Below are positions 41,199-50,666 of a stretch of DNA of 64,000 bases, one piece after another. The translations under genes and the position numbers were made by a program. The stretch lies in assembly GCA_050297535.1 (NCBI GenBank), contig JBNKSV010000001.1:1-64000 (forward strand). The letters run 5' to 3'. The notes below the pieces were generated by a model, which saw only the letters and a list, made by a program, of their open reading frames with translations, made no database searches and was not told where the DNA came from. The stretch is from JAAGZL01 sp050297535. GTDB taxonomy: Bacteria; Pseudomonadota; Gammaproteobacteria; Chromatiales; Chromatiaceae. Numbering within the stretch: position 1 is the first letter of the stretch; each line of letters begins with the position of its first letter.

Positions 41199-43298
41199 AT
41201 GAATAAAGGAAACAATAACGGCCTCGACACCAAACCGGTTACCACCATGAAGGGGGTGGGGCCGCGCAATGCGGAACGACTCAAGAAGATCGGGATAACG
41301 ACGGTACAGGATGTGCTGTTCCATCTACCAGCGCGCTATCAGGATCGGACTCGGGTGTTGCCGATCGGCAGTCTGCGTTCCGGAGATCAGGCGGTGATTG
41401 AGGCAACCATAGAGTTAGCGGATATCAAGTTCGGTCGCCGCCGTTCCCTGCTGGTGCGGGTGGCGGATGGAACCGGTTTCATGTTCCTACGCTTTTTCCA
41501 TTTCTCCGGCGCGCAAAAGTCTGCATTGGTGCGTGGTGCGAAACTGCGCTGTTTCGGCGAGGTGCGCAACGGTCCGTCCAGTCTGGAGATGGTGCATCCA
41601 GAATACCAACAAATAAATGATGACCAGGATAACGGTGCGGATGAGAGCCTGACCCCGATCTATCCCACCACCGATGGTATGCATCAACTTAGCTGGCGTG
41701 GCATGACCGAGCAGGCCCTGAAACTTCTGGATCAGGATGCTGACGGTCTGCCTGAGTGGTTGCCCCAGGAATTGCTGAGCAAGATGAGGTTGGCGGAGTT
41801 GGGTGCAGCGGTGCGTTATCTGCACCGGCCACCACCGAATGCGGATCAGGAGCTTTTGTTGACCGGGAGACATCCGGCCCAAAGACGCTTGGCGTTCGAG
41901 GAGTTACTGGCCCATCAGCTGGGTCTGCGCAAGCTGCGTCGGCAGTTACGCAAGACCAAGGCCCCCACCCTAAGTGGTTCGGGAAAATTGATTAATGGTC
42001 TGCTGCAACAACTGCCGTTCCGGCTTACCTCGGCCCAGCAGCGGGTGACACAAGAGATTGCCAACGATCTGAGGCAGCCACACCCCATGATGCGGTTGAT
42101 CCAGGGCGATGTTGGATCCGGCAAGACAGTGGTTGCGGCCCTGGCCGCGTTGCAGGCGGTGGAGGCTGGTTATCAAGTGGCCATGATGGCCCCCACGGAA
42201 CTGTTGGCGGAGCAGCATCTGTTGAGCATGAAGACCTGGCTGGACCCGCTCGGGATTAGGGTCGCCTGGCTTACCAGTCGACATAAGGGCAAGCTGCGTC
42301 AGGAGATACTCTCCACCCTGGCCGATGGTAGCGCCCAGGTTATCGTCGGCACCCATGCCCTGTTTCAGGATGACGTGGACTATCACAAGCTGGGTCTGGT
42401 GATCATCGACGAACAGCACCGCTTCGGTGTACATCAGCGCATGGCCTTGCGTGATAAGGGGGCGGGGGACAAGCTGGTGCCGCATCAGCTGATTATGACC
42501 GCCACCCCCATCCCGCGCACCCTGGCTATGACCGCCTATGCCGATCTGGATCTCTCCATCATCGACGAATTGCCACCGGGGCGGAAGCCGGTCACTACCC
42601 TGGTGTTGCCGAACTCGCGTCGTAGCGAGGTGGTGCAGCGGGTACTCTCTGCGTGCAAGCAGGGTCGGCAGGCCTACTGGGTCTGCACCCTGATTGAGGA
42701 GTCGGAGGCGTTGCAGTGTCAGGCTGCAGAAGACAGTGCCGTCGAACTGGAACAGGCCTTGCCGGAGTTGCGGGTTGGTTTGGTGCATGGCCGTCTCAAG
42801 GCAACGGAAAAGGAGTCGGTCATGGCCAGGTTCAAACAGGGCGATCTGGACCTGCTGGTGGCCACCACCGTTATCGAGGTGGGGGTGGATGTGCCCAACG
42901 CCAGCCTCATGGTCATCGAGAATCCGGAGCGTCTGGGTCTGGCGCAGCTACATCAACTGCGGGGGCGCATCGGACGCGGCAGTGCAGAGAGTCACTGCGT
43001 CCTGATGTATCACGCGCCCATCTCAGAGAATGCCAGGGAGCGTTTGGGCATCATGCGTGAGACTAACGACGGCTTTGTCATCGCCCAGAAGGATTTGGAG
43101 TTGCGCGGTCCAGGCGAGGTGTTGGGGACCAGACAGACCGGAGAGATGCAGTTTCGTATAGCCGATGTGATGCGTGATCAACCCCTGTTGCCACAGGTAC
43201 AGCAGGCCGCCGAGATGATGCTGGAGCGCTATCCTGAGAATGTGGAACCGCTGATGCGGCGCTGGATTGCGGATCGTGAACGCTACATCCATGCATGA
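41199..43298 (+). CDS. recG: ATP-dependent DNA helicase RecG
   Basis: A 699-residue branch-migration helicase. The N-terminal wedge/OB region (about 20-200) is followed by SF2 motifs: Walker A GDVGSGKTVVA, motif Ia APTELLAEQH, DEQH in IIDEQHRFGVHQR, motif III TATPIPRTL and motif VI QLRGRIGRG. It remodels stalled forks and Holliday junctions. I prefer the ATG at 41199; a GTG at 41193 adds two residues. Confidence 0.96.
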   Translation: MNKGNNNGLDTKPVTTMKGVGPRNAERLKKIGITTVQDVLFHLPARYQDRTRVLPIGSLRSGDQAVIEATIELADIKFGRRRSLLVRVADGTGFMFLRFFHFSGAQKSALVRGAKLRCFGEVRNGPSSLEMVHPEYQQINDDQDNGADESLTPIYPTTDGMHQLSWRGMTEQALKLLDQDADGLPEWLPQELLSKMRLAELGAAVRYLHRPPPNADQELLLTGRHPAQRRLAFEELLAHQLGLRKLRRQLRKTKAPTLSGSGKLINGLLQQLPFRLTSAQQRVTQEIANDLRQPHPMMRLIQGDVGSGKTVVAALAALQAVEAGYQVAMMAPTELLAEQHLLSMKTWLDPLGIRVAWLTSRHKGKLRQEILSTLADGSAQVIVGTHALFQDDVDYHKLGLVIIDEQHRFGVHQRMALRDKGAGDKLVPHQLIMTATPIPRTLAMTAYADLDLSIIDELPPGRKPVTTLVLPNSRRSEVVQRVLSACKQGRQAYWVCTLIEESEALQCQAAEDSAVELEQALPELRVGLVHGRLKATEKESVMARFKQGDLDLLVATTVIEVGVDVPNASLMVIENPERLGLAQLHQLRGRIGRGSAESHCVLMYHAPISENARERLGIMRETNDGFVIAQKDLELRGPGEVLGTRQTGEMQFRIADVMRDQPLLPQVQQAAEMMLERYPENVEPLMRRWIADRERYIHA

Positions 43299-43346
43299 TG
43301 GAATAGCAATGTGCAATAATAACCGTTTTGAAGCGCCCGGGAATCT

Positions 43347-43922
43347 TTGCAGTTGAGCCAGTTCGCACCACAATCTACCCTGCTTGAACCCAACTGGATG
43401 AAGGGTAGGCAGATCAAATTGTGCCGGGTGCCGCCGGATATACACGATTGGTTGGTTGATCCAGGTTCACTTACGGCGCGTTTGAAGAGGTCTTGTAAAG
43501 ATAGTTTTCGGGTGCGTATGGTGTCTCTGGGCTGGGGTCGGACCCTCTACAGTGAGGGGGCTATCCTGAGGATGCGCCGGGGAGAGGCGGCGATCATACG
43601 TGAGGTTGAGTTGTTGGTGGATGATGTGCCATGGGTGTTCGCACGCACTATTATACCCGCCTCAAGTCTGCGTGGTCCGGCGAAACGTTTGACCTTGTTA
43701 GGGACCAAGCCCTTGGGGGAGGTGTTGTTTGCAGAGCCCCACACCGAGAGGGTCATGATGGAGATGGCATCCCTGAATCGCAGACACAACCTGTTTAACA
43801 AGGCGGTTAGAAATATGGGTAGTCAGCCGGAACAACTTTGGGGACGGCGTACCCTGTTCAATCTGTCTGGTTCTAACCTGCTGGTGAATGAACTGTTTCT
43901 GCCTACACTAGGTTCGACATGA
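43347..43922 (+). CDS. ubiC: Chorismate lyase
   Basis: A 191-residue enzyme that converts chorismate to 4-hydroxybenzoate and pyruvate, the first step of ubiquinone synthesis. Family features are REVELLVDDVPWVFARTIIP and LLGTKPLGEVLF, and the C-terminal RRTLFNLSGSNLLVNELFLP. The start is non-ATG: TTG at 43347 or TTG at 43353. The next in-frame ATG (43398) would remove part of the fold. It overlaps ubiA by 4 bp. Confidence 0.93.
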   Translation: MQLSQFAPQSTLLEPNWMKGRQIKLCRVPPDIHDWLVDPGSLTARLKRSCKDSFRVRMVSLGWGRTLYSEGAILRMRRGEAAIIREVELLVDDVPWVFARTIIPASSLRGPAKRLTLLGTKPLGEVLFAEPHTERVMMEMASLNRRHNLFNKAVRNMGSQPEQLWGRRTLFNLSGSNLLVNELFLPTLGST

Positions 43923-44809
43923 TTCAGATCGAAAATAAAATCCTTACAACGATTCTGGAGCGGCTGATCCAGTATGCATATCTGGTGCGGTTCCATCGTC
44001 CAATAGGTACATTATTATTGCTATGGCCCTCGCTCTGGGCCTTGTGGATTGCAGCGGACGGCAGTCCGCCCTGGGTCGTGGTGTTGATCTTTGTCCTGGG
44101 CGTTACCCTGACTCGCTCCGCCGGATGCGCCATCAATGACTATGCCGATCGTGATTTCGACGGCGAGGTGAAGCGTACCGAGCAACGTCCCCTGGTGACG
44201 GGTGAGGTTAGCCCGAAAGAGGCCATTAACGTGTTTGTGGTGTTGTGTCTGCTGGCCTTCGGGTTGGTGTTGCTGTTGAATCGTCAGACCGTATACCTGT
44301 CCTTTGTAGCCATAGTATTGGTGGTGGCCTATCCATTTATGAAGAGGTATACCCATCTGCCGCAGGTGGTGTTGGGCATGGCGTTTGGCTGGGCCGTGCC
44401 CATGGCATTCATGGCCGTGACCGAAACGATCCCCCCAGTGGCTTGGCTGCTGTACGTGGCCACGGTCATCTGGGCCTTGGTCTATGATACCCAGTATGCG
44501 ATGGTGGATCGGGACGACGATATCCGTATCGGGGTTAAATCTACGGCGATCCTGTTTGGAGAGAATGATCGTCTTATGATCGGCTTGTTGCAGATCTCCA
44601 TGCTGGGTATTCTGTTGTTGGTGGGGCATAAGGCTGGGCTCGGACTTTATTATTATTTAGGGGTGGTCGTAGCGAGCGGCTTTGCCGTCTACCAGCAGCA
44701 GCTTATATGGGATAGGGCAAGGGAGGGGTGCTTCAAGGCGTTCCTAAATAACAATTGGTTTGGTGCAAGTGTATTCATAGGGTTGGTGTTGGATTACACC
44801 ATGCGGTGA
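43919..44809 (+). CDS. ubiA: 4-hydroxybenzoate octaprenyltransferase
   Basis: A 296-residue integral membrane prenyltransferase that acts after UbiC. The two Asp-rich motifs are NDYADRDFD (about 72-80) and DTQYAMVDRDDD (about 187-198), and there are about eight hydrophobic segments. The ubiC-ubiA operon is a common arrangement. Confidence 0.96.
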   Translation: MIQIENKILTTILERLIQYAYLVRFHRPIGTLLLLWPSLWALWIAADGSPPWVVVLIFVLGVTLTRSAGCAINDYADRDFDGEVKRTEQRPLVTGEVSPKEAINVFVVLCLLAFGLVLLLNRQTVYLSFVAIVLVVAYPFMKRYTHLPQVVLGMAFGWAVPMAFMAVTETIPPVAWLLYVATVIWALVYDTQYAMVDRDDDIRIGVKSTAILFGENDRLMIGLLQISMLGILLLVGHKAGLGLYYYLGVVVASGFAVYQQQLIWDRAREGCFKAFLNNNWFGASVFIGLVLDYTMR

Positions 44810-44843
44810 CTCTTATCAGAGTGGGAAAAGAAAGGAGAAGATT

Positions 44844-45473
44844 ATGCAACTGACAAGCAACAGTTTTGCGGATGGCAAGACCATACCCTCAGAGTTCGCA
44901 TTTTGCCGTCCAGATACAGAGGCCCATGCATCTCTTTCTGATAACATGAGTCCACATTTAGCATGGAGTGGGGAGCCGGAAGGGACAAGATCGTTTGTGC
45001 TGCTTTGTTGCGATCCGGATGTTCCGAGCAGGCCGGATGATGTGAATCAGGAGGGTCGCACCGTGCCAGCGGATCTGCCGCGGGTGGACTTCTATCATTG
45101 GGTGTTGGTGGATATCCCGGCCGGAGTGACCGAGTTGCAGGTGGGTGCCGACTCTGAAGGTATTATCCCAAAAGGTAAGGGCCAAACTCCGGGAGTGCAA
45201 GGCGCGATGCGCGGGATAAACAGCTATACCGGTTGGTTTGCTGGAGATCCGGATATGGGTGGCGACTACTACGGGTATGATGGCCCCTGCCCACCCTGGA
45301 ACGATTCTATACCGCACCATTATGTATTTACTGTCTATGCCCTGGATATTGAGACATGCTGTCTTGAGGGGGCCTTCGATGGTGCCGCTGTGCTTAATGC
45401 GATTGAGGGGCATGTGCTGAATCAGGCCAGCATGACCGGTTTGTATAGTCTTAATCCGGATGTGCCGATTTAA
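44844..45473 (+). CDS. YbhB/YbcL-type PEBP (Raf kinase inhibitor-like) protein
   Basis: A 209-residue phosphatidylethanolamine-binding-protein-like protein. It has the typical N-terminus LTSNSFADGKTIPSEFAF, then NMSPHLAWSGEPEGTRSFVLLCCDPD, DFYHWVLVDIP and GGDYYGYDGPCPPWNDSIPHHYVFTVYALD (each cited in part). The cellular role of bacterial members is unclear. No signal peptide is visible. AAAGGAG supports the ATG. Confidence 0.88.
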   Translation: MQLTSNSFADGKTIPSEFAFCRPDTEAHASLSDNMSPHLAWSGEPEGTRSFVLLCCDPDVPSRPDDVNQEGRTVPADLPRVDFYHWVLVDIPAGVTELQVGADSEGIIPKGKGQTPGVQGAMRGINSYTGWFAGDPDMGGDYYGYDGPCPPWNDSIPHHYVFTVYALDIETCCLEGAFDGAAVLNAIEGHVLNQASMTGLYSLNPDVPI

Positions 45474-45500
45474 TAGAACCAAGAATCCAACAAAGTTGCT

Positions 45501-45839
45501 ATGAAAGATAATTTACCTTTACCTCAAGACAAGAAGCTCACTGTGATATTTAGGGTGGAGTCGGGATCGCTTGGCCCTGATGGGGAAAGCCATGTGGCTT
45601 CGTTCTGTGAATTTGCCGGAAAGGAGTTGCTGACACTGGACTCGGATTACATCCACTGGGAGATCGAGCCGCGGCACGATAAATCTTTTCCAGAGATGGA
45701 GTTCATGGTGAATGGCAGAAGGCTATCCCACGACAAGGCGGCCAGATATCTGGAGGTGTTCGGGCAGGATCTGGATGCCTTCGAATTGCATCTGGCGGGT
45801 AATATATCCCGCCTGATCGGCGTGTTTATGGGGCATTAG
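45501..45839 (+). CDS. Hypothetical protein, unrecognised
   Basis: A 112-residue acidic soluble protein that I do not recognise. It alternates beta-strand-like and polar stretches and has no signal peptide, membrane helix or Cys motif. It follows the PEBP-like gene by 27 bp in the same direction and is convergent with hisG. The short gap after it holds a perfect 14-bp palindrome, AGTACCTAGGTACT (45847-45860). Confidence 0.75.
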   Translation: MKDNLPLPQDKKLTVIFRVESGSLGPDGESHVASFCEFAGKELLTLDSDYIHWEIEPRHDKSFPEMEFMVNGRRLSHDKAARYLEVFGQDLDAFELHLAGNISRLIGVFMGH

Positions 45840-45866
45840 ATAACCTAGTACCTAGGTACTATGATA

Positions 45867-46739
45867 CTAAATCATCTTTTTGAGCTCATACTCCAGAATA
45901 CCCTCAGCGCCTATGGACTTCAGTTGCGGGATCAGGCTGCGCACCTCGCTGCTATCCACCACGGTCTCCAGGGCCAGCCATTCGCGGTCAAACAGGTGAT
46001 TCACCGTGGGTGCGTGCAGGCTGGGTAGGATCGCTACTATCTCTTCTAGTCTCGCCGCCGGTATATTCATCTTCAGGGCCACCTTTTTGCGGGCCGCAAG
46101 GGAGGCCTGGAGCAGCATGGCGATCTGCTCTATCTTCTGACGCTTCCAGGGATCAGCCATTGCGGCCTTGTTGCTGATCAGTCTGGTCTCCGTATGTAGC
46201 AGGTCGCACACAATGCGCAGTCCGTGGGCCTTGATGGTGCTGCCGGTCTCGGTTATCTCCACCACGGCGTCCACCAGACCTTCCACTACCTTGGCCTCGG
46301 TCGCGCCCCAGGAGAACTCCACCTCCGCCTCGATGCCGCGTTCCTGTAGGTAGCGTTTGGTGAAGCCCACCAATTCGGTCGAGATCTTCTTGCCTTGTAG
46401 GTCCTCCACCGACTGGATGGGGGAGTCCTTAGGTACCACCAACACCCAACGACATGGTTGATCAGAACTTTTGGAGTAGACCAGTTCACAGATCTCTTCC
46501 ACATCCGACTCGGTCTCCAGGATCCAGTCATGGCCGGTGAGGCCGAGATCAAGGGTACCACTTGCCACGTAGGGCGCCATCTCCTGGGAGCGTACCAGGG
46601 CGCAGCTTATTTCATTGTCGTTGATGCTGGGAAAATAGTTGCGCGAGCGTATCTGGATATCCCATCCGGCTTGGGAGAAGAGCGAGATAGTGGCCTTTTC
46701 CAGGCTCCCTTTGGGAACCCCAAGTTTTAATTGTGGCAT
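45867..46739 (-). CDS. hisG: ATP phosphoribosyltransferase, long form
   Basis: A 290-residue enzyme that starts histidine synthesis from ATP and PRPP. The catalytic core (LKLGVPKGSLEKAT, ALVRSQEMAPYV, DLGLTGHDWI, VVEITETGST) is followed by the C-terminal regulatory ACT-like domain (about 215-290), so this is the HisG-long type that does not need HisZ. It is separated from other his genes in this window. Confidence 0.94.
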   Translation of the reverse strand: MPQLKLGVPKGSLEKATISLFSQAGWDIQIRSRNYFPSINDNEISCALVRSQEMAPYVASGTLDLGLTGHDWILETESDVEEICELVYSKSSDQPCRWVLVVPKDSPIQSVEDLQGKKISTELVGFTKRYLQERGIEAEVEFSWGATEAKVVEGLVDAVVEITETGSTIKAHGLRIVCDLLHTETRLISNKAAMADPWKRQKIEQIAMLLQASLAARKKVALKMNIPAARLEEIVAILPSLHAPTVNHLFDREWLALETVVDSSEVRSLIPQLKSIGAEGILEYELKKMI

Positions 46740-46929
46740 GTGTCTGGACCCTTGTTGCGATTGTTTTTATTGAAGCGGTTATTGTCTGCGCTCTTAGTCT
46801 GTTTGCCAAATAAAAATGGAGTATTCCAGGATTGGCGTTGTCGATGTTCTGCGTAGATATGAATGCCGGGTTGGTCTTGCTGCAAGCATAACGCTAGATC
46901 AGTTTGCTCAAATCCATTCATTATGTTGC

Positions 46930-47637
46930 CTAAGGAGTACGTGCCAGCGCCCAAACATCAACCCGTTTTGCTCCTGCAGCTTTAAGCAGCTTAGACAGCT
47001 CGTTGACCGTTGCCCCGGTCGTAACTACATCATCGACCAGTACCAGATATTCACAGTCTAGCTTTTTAACCATTTCAAAAGCGCCACGCATGTTCTTGGC
47101 GCGTATCTTCTTGTTCAGGGTTGATTGAGCCTCGGTTGACTTTATGCGCTTGCAGCTTTGTATATCCAAGCGGATATCGAAATGGCGGATGAGTGGCCTG
47201 GCCAGTTCTGTGGCCTGATTGAAGCCCCTCTCTCGCATACGTGTAGGATGCAGGGGCACCGGCATGATCAGGTCTGGCAGCTCCAGGTTGTGCGTTTCTA
47301 TAAAGCGGATTAGCAGTTTGGCTAATAATCTACCTAGGTGTAGTTTGCCGCTAAATTTAAAATCGCTGATCAAGTTAGAGATGGGGTAATCATAAAGGAA
47401 GGGGGCGTGGCAGCGGTCAAATATTGGAGATTGCTGCAGACATTTGCCGCAGATGTGTTCTGTGCCGTGGGTCGCCGGGAGTGGTTGGGCGCAGATGCGG
47501 CAGCAACTTCGGTTCTCTGGCAGGTCGAGCAGGCAAGGTGAGCAGATATCTATGCCGAATTCTCCGGGAGCCCCGCATAGCTGGCAAATGGTTGGATATA
47601 TCCCGTGTTGAGCTACTTTTAGGTAGTTGTAAACCAT
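46930..47637 (-). CDS. comF: ComF family phosphoribosyltransferase-like protein
   Basis: A 235-residue protein. The N-terminal zinc-finger-like Cys pairs (CQLC, CSPC, CCRIC, CGKC) precede a PRTase fold with the PRPP loop VLVDDVVTTGATV near 200. ComF/GntX proteins are linked to DNA uptake or use of external DNA. It is divergent from bioB, a common gammaproteobacterial arrangement. Confidence 0.92.
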   Translation of the reverse strand: MVYNYLKVAQHGIYPTICQLCGAPGEFGIDICSPCLLDLPENRSCCRICAQPLPATHGTEHICGKCLQQSPIFDRCHAPFLYDYPISNLISDFKFSGKLHLGRLLAKLLIRFIETHNLELPDLIMPVPLHPTRMRERGFNQATELARPLIRHFDIRLDIQSCKRIKSTEAQSTLNKKIRAKNMRGAFEMVKKLDCEYLVLVDDVVTTGATVNELSKLLKAAGAKRVDVWALARTP

Positions 47638-47758
47638 GTAAATCCATTCTGGTTGACAGGAGCTAGGTAATCTTTACTATGGGCGCCTGTTATCAATATC
47701 CATTTGTCGGCACAAGTATCACACCGATCCGGCGGAAAATATAGAGGAACCTGAACAG

Positions 47759-48754
47759 ATGAGCAGTGTAGTACTCAGGCATGATTGGAGCCTGGATGAG
47801 ATCGAAGAGCTGTTGGAACTTCCATTCAATGACCTGATATTTCAGGCGCAATCTATACATCGGGCCAACTTCGACCCCAACAGTGTTCAGGTGAGTACCC
47901 TGCTCAGCATCAAGACCGGTTCCTGCGCGGAGGATTGCGGTTATTGCTCCCAGAGCGCCAAACATTCGGCCGATCTGGAACCGGAGAAGCTGTTGCCTTT
48001 GGAAGAGGTTAAGGCGGCGGCTCAGGCCGCCAAAGACCGGGGTGCCACTCGCTTTTGTATGGGGGCGGCGTGGCGTAATCCTACCGACAGCAATCTGGAT
48101 CGGGTCATTGAGATGATCGAGGCGGTGCACTCTTTGGATATGGAGAGTTGTGTGACCCTGGGTATGCTGACAGATGAACAGGCCGCCCGTTTGGCCAAGT
48201 CCGGGCTCAACTATTACAACCATAATCTGGATACCTCGCCCGAATTTTATGGCAACGTGATCACCACCCGTACCTATCAGGATCGTCTGGATACCCTGGA
48301 GCATGTGCGTACCCATGGCATCAATACTTGCAGCGGCGGTATCCTGGGGATGGGGGAGTCGCGCCGGGATCGGGCCTCCATGTTGCGGGAGTTGGCCAAC
48401 CTGCCCAAGCATCCGAATTCGGTGCCGATCAACATGCTGGTGCAGATTGAGGGAACACCGTTGTATGGGGCCGAAGAGTTGGATCCGTTCGAGTTTGTGC
48501 GTGTCGTCGCGGTGGCGCGCATTATGATGCCTAAGACATATGTGCGGCTATCCGCTGGTCGCAGCGAGATGAACGACCAGATGCAGGCTCTGTGTTTTCT
48601 GGCTGGGGCCAACTCTATCTTCTATGGTGAGCGCCTACTTACCACCGGAAATGCGGATGCCGATAAGGACCGTACCCTGCTGGAACGGCTGGGAATGCGC
48701 TTTGAGCAGAAGGAAAGACATCACGGCCTTGATGTTGGCAGTGCCGGTGCCTGA
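47759..48754 (+). CDS. bioB: Biotin synthase
   Basis: A 331-residue radical SAM enzyme that inserts sulfur into dethiobiotin. The cluster motif CxxxCxxC is in GSCAEDCGYCSQS (about 60-67). The second-cluster residues, including the Cys of MESCVTLGM and the Arg of RLSAGRSEM, are present. It is the first gene of bioBFHCD. Confidence 0.97.
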   Translation: MSSVVLRHDWSLDEIEELLELPFNDLIFQAQSIHRANFDPNSVQVSTLLSIKTGSCAEDCGYCSQSAKHSADLEPEKLLPLEEVKAAAQAAKDRGATRFCMGAAWRNPTDSNLDRVIEMIEAVHSLDMESCVTLGMLTDEQAARLAKSGLNYYNHNLDTSPEFYGNVITTRTYQDRLDTLEHVRTHGINTCSGGILGMGESRRDRASMLRELANLPKHPNSVPINMLVQIEGTPLYGAEELDPFEFVRVVAVARIMMPKTYVRLSAGRSEMNDQMQALCFLAGANSIFYGERLLTTGNADADKDRTLLERLGMRFEQKERHHGLDVGSAGA

Positions 48755-48759
48755 TAGCC

Positions 48760-49902
48760 GTGAAGCCACTGCAACCGGAACTGGATAGACGCAAGGACGA
48801 GTATCTGTATCGTCAGCGGCGAGTGATATCCGCACCACAAGGGCCGGAGCTGGTGGTGGATGGCAAACCTATGCTGGGCTTTTGCAGCAACGACTATCTG
48901 GGCCTGGCCAATCATCCCGATGTTGTAGTTGCCTTGCAGCGCGGGGCCGAACAGTATGGTGTAGGCAGCGGCGCTTCCCACCTGGTCACTGGCCATAGCA
49001 CCGCTCATCACGCCTTGGAAGAGGAGTTGGCTGAGTTCACCGGACGTGAGCGCGCACTGCTGTTTTCCACCGGATATATGGCCAATCAAGGGGTTATCAC
49101 GGCCCTGTTGGGACGGGGCGACAGCATCTATGAAGACCGTCTGAATCACGCATCCCTTATTGATGCTGGTCTGCTGTCGCGGGCCGATTTCAAGCGCTTT
49201 GCCCACTCCGAAACTGATGTCCTGATCCAGCAGATGGCGTCTCAGACCAGCGGTGATGCCCTGGTGGCGGTGGACGGTGTATTCAGCATGGACGGCGATA
49301 TTGCGCCTTTGCCGGAACTGGCGGCAATCTGTAAGAACAAATCCGCTTGGCTGCTGGTGGATGACGCCCACGGCATAGGTGTGCTGGGGAAGGGTGGCGC
49401 GGGCAGTCTGGAGCATTTCGAGCTGGGTCAGGATGAGGTGCCGATCCTGATGGGGACCTTGGGTAAGGCCCTCGGCACCTTCGGGGCCTTTGTGGCCGGG
49501 TCCGAGGAGTTGATCGAGACCCTGATCCAGCAGGCCCGCAGTTATATCTATACCACCGCAATTCCACCGGCCATTGCAGAGGCCACACGGGTCAGTCTGC
49601 GGCTGGCACGGGAAGAGTCCTGGCGGCGGGAGCGTCTGCGGGAGTTGATTCAACGTTTTCGCTCCGGGGCGGAGCAGTTGGGTCTGCCGCTCATGCCGTC
49701 CGATACCCCGATCCAGCCTCTCCTGGCCGGATCGTCAGAACAGGCATTGGCGATGAGTAATAGATTGGAACAGCAGGGGATACTGGTGAGCGCCATTCGC
49801 CCGCCCACGGTGCCGGAGGGTAGCGCCCGGCTGCGGGTGACCTTCAGTGCCAGGCATTCGGAAAGACATGTGGACCGGTTGTTGGAGGCCCTATCTAGGT
49901 GA
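48760..49902 (+). CDS. bioF: 8-amino-7-oxononanoate synthase
   Basis: A 380-residue PLP enzyme joining pimeloyl-ACP and alanine. It has FCSNDYLGLANHP, the GSGASHLVTGH loop, DDAHGIGVLG and the PLP Lys in MGTLGKALGTFGAFVAG (about residue 236). The start is GTG, 6 nt after the bioB stop. It overlaps bioH by 4 bp. Confidence 0.96.
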   Translation: MKPLQPELDRRKDEYLYRQRRVISAPQGPELVVDGKPMLGFCSNDYLGLANHPDVVVALQRGAEQYGVGSGASHLVTGHSTAHHALEEELAEFTGRERALLFSTGYMANQGVITALLGRGDSIYEDRLNHASLIDAGLLSRADFKRFAHSETDVLIQQMASQTSGDALVAVDGVFSMDGDIAPLPELAAICKNKSAWLLVDDAHGIGVLGKGGAGSLEHFELGQDEVPILMGTLGKALGTFGAFVAGSEELIETLIQQARSYIYTTAIPPAIAEATRVSLRLAREESWRRERLRELIQRFRSGAEQLGLPLMPSDTPIQPLLAGSSEQALAMSNRLEQQGILVSAIRPPTVPEGSARLRVTFSARHSERHVDRLLEALSR

Positions 49903-50666
49903 AGCTGCACACAGAGAGATACGGGCAGGGTCGTGATCTGGTCCTGATCCATGGCTGGGGTATGAACAGCGCGGTCTGGTCGGCCCTGGTTGAGCCCTTG
50001 GCGGAGAGGTACCGGCTGCATCTGATAGACATGCCGGGACACGGTCATAGCGCATATGACCCGGATGGCAACGGTCTGGATCAGTGGGTGGACGCGGCAA
50101 TGCAGGTGGCGCCAGAGCGGGCGATCTGGATCGGCTGGTCTCTGGGTTCCATGCTGGCGCAACGGGCGGCGGCACGTTTCCCAGAGCGGGTGCAGGGGCT
50201 GGTGTCTATCGCCGGTAGTCCGCGTTTTGTGCGGGACAGCGATTGGCCCCATGCCATGCAGATGGATGTATTGCGTGGGTTCGCGGACGATCTGCGGGCG
50301 GATCATAACCAGACCCTGGATCGCTTTCTATTGTTGCAGGCGCACGGCGACACCGAGGTGCGAAAACTGTTGCGACCTCTGCGCGAGGGTCTGGCGGCTC
50401 GTCCGGTGCCGGACGATCTGGTGCTGAAGGCTGGGTTGGATCTGCTGATGAATGTGGATTTGCGGCAGGATACGGCCAGGTTGCAATGCCCAACATTGTG
50501 GCTGCTGGGTCGCAGGGATCGACTGGTCCCGGTTGAAGTTGCGAACGATCTGCAGCGATTGCTGCCGCAGGCGCAGATACATATTTTCCCGCATGCAGCC
50601 CATCTTCCAATGTTGTCGGATCAGGCGCGGTGCCTGGAGTTATTGCAGGGTTTTATTGATGGTTAA
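49899..50666 (+). CDS. bioH: Pimeloyl-ACP methyl ester carboxylesterase
   Basis: A 255-residue alpha/beta hydrolase. The oxyanion segment is LIHGWGMNSAVW, the nucleophile elbow is GWSLGS (Ser near 81), and the Asp of LLGRRDRLVP and His of PHAAHLPM complete the triad. It removes the methyl group that BioC adds. The start is GTG. Confidence 0.95.
   Translation: MKLHTERYGQGRDLVLIHGWGMNSAVWSALVEPLAERYRLHLIDMPGHGHSAYDPDGNGLDQWVDAAMQVAPERAIWIGWSLGSMLAQRAAARFPERVQGLVSIAGSPRFVRDSDWPHAMQMDVLRGFADDLRADHNQTLDRFLLLQAHGDTEVRKLLRPLREGLAARPVPDDLVLKAGLDLLMNVDLRQDTARLQCPTLWLLGRRDRLVPVEVANDLQRLLPQAQIHIFPHAAHLPMLSDQARCLELLQGFIDG

Noticed and set aside
50452..50658. 69-residue upstream extension of bioC
   Set aside because: It is an out-of-frame reading of bioH; the ATG at 50659 matches BioC N-termini.
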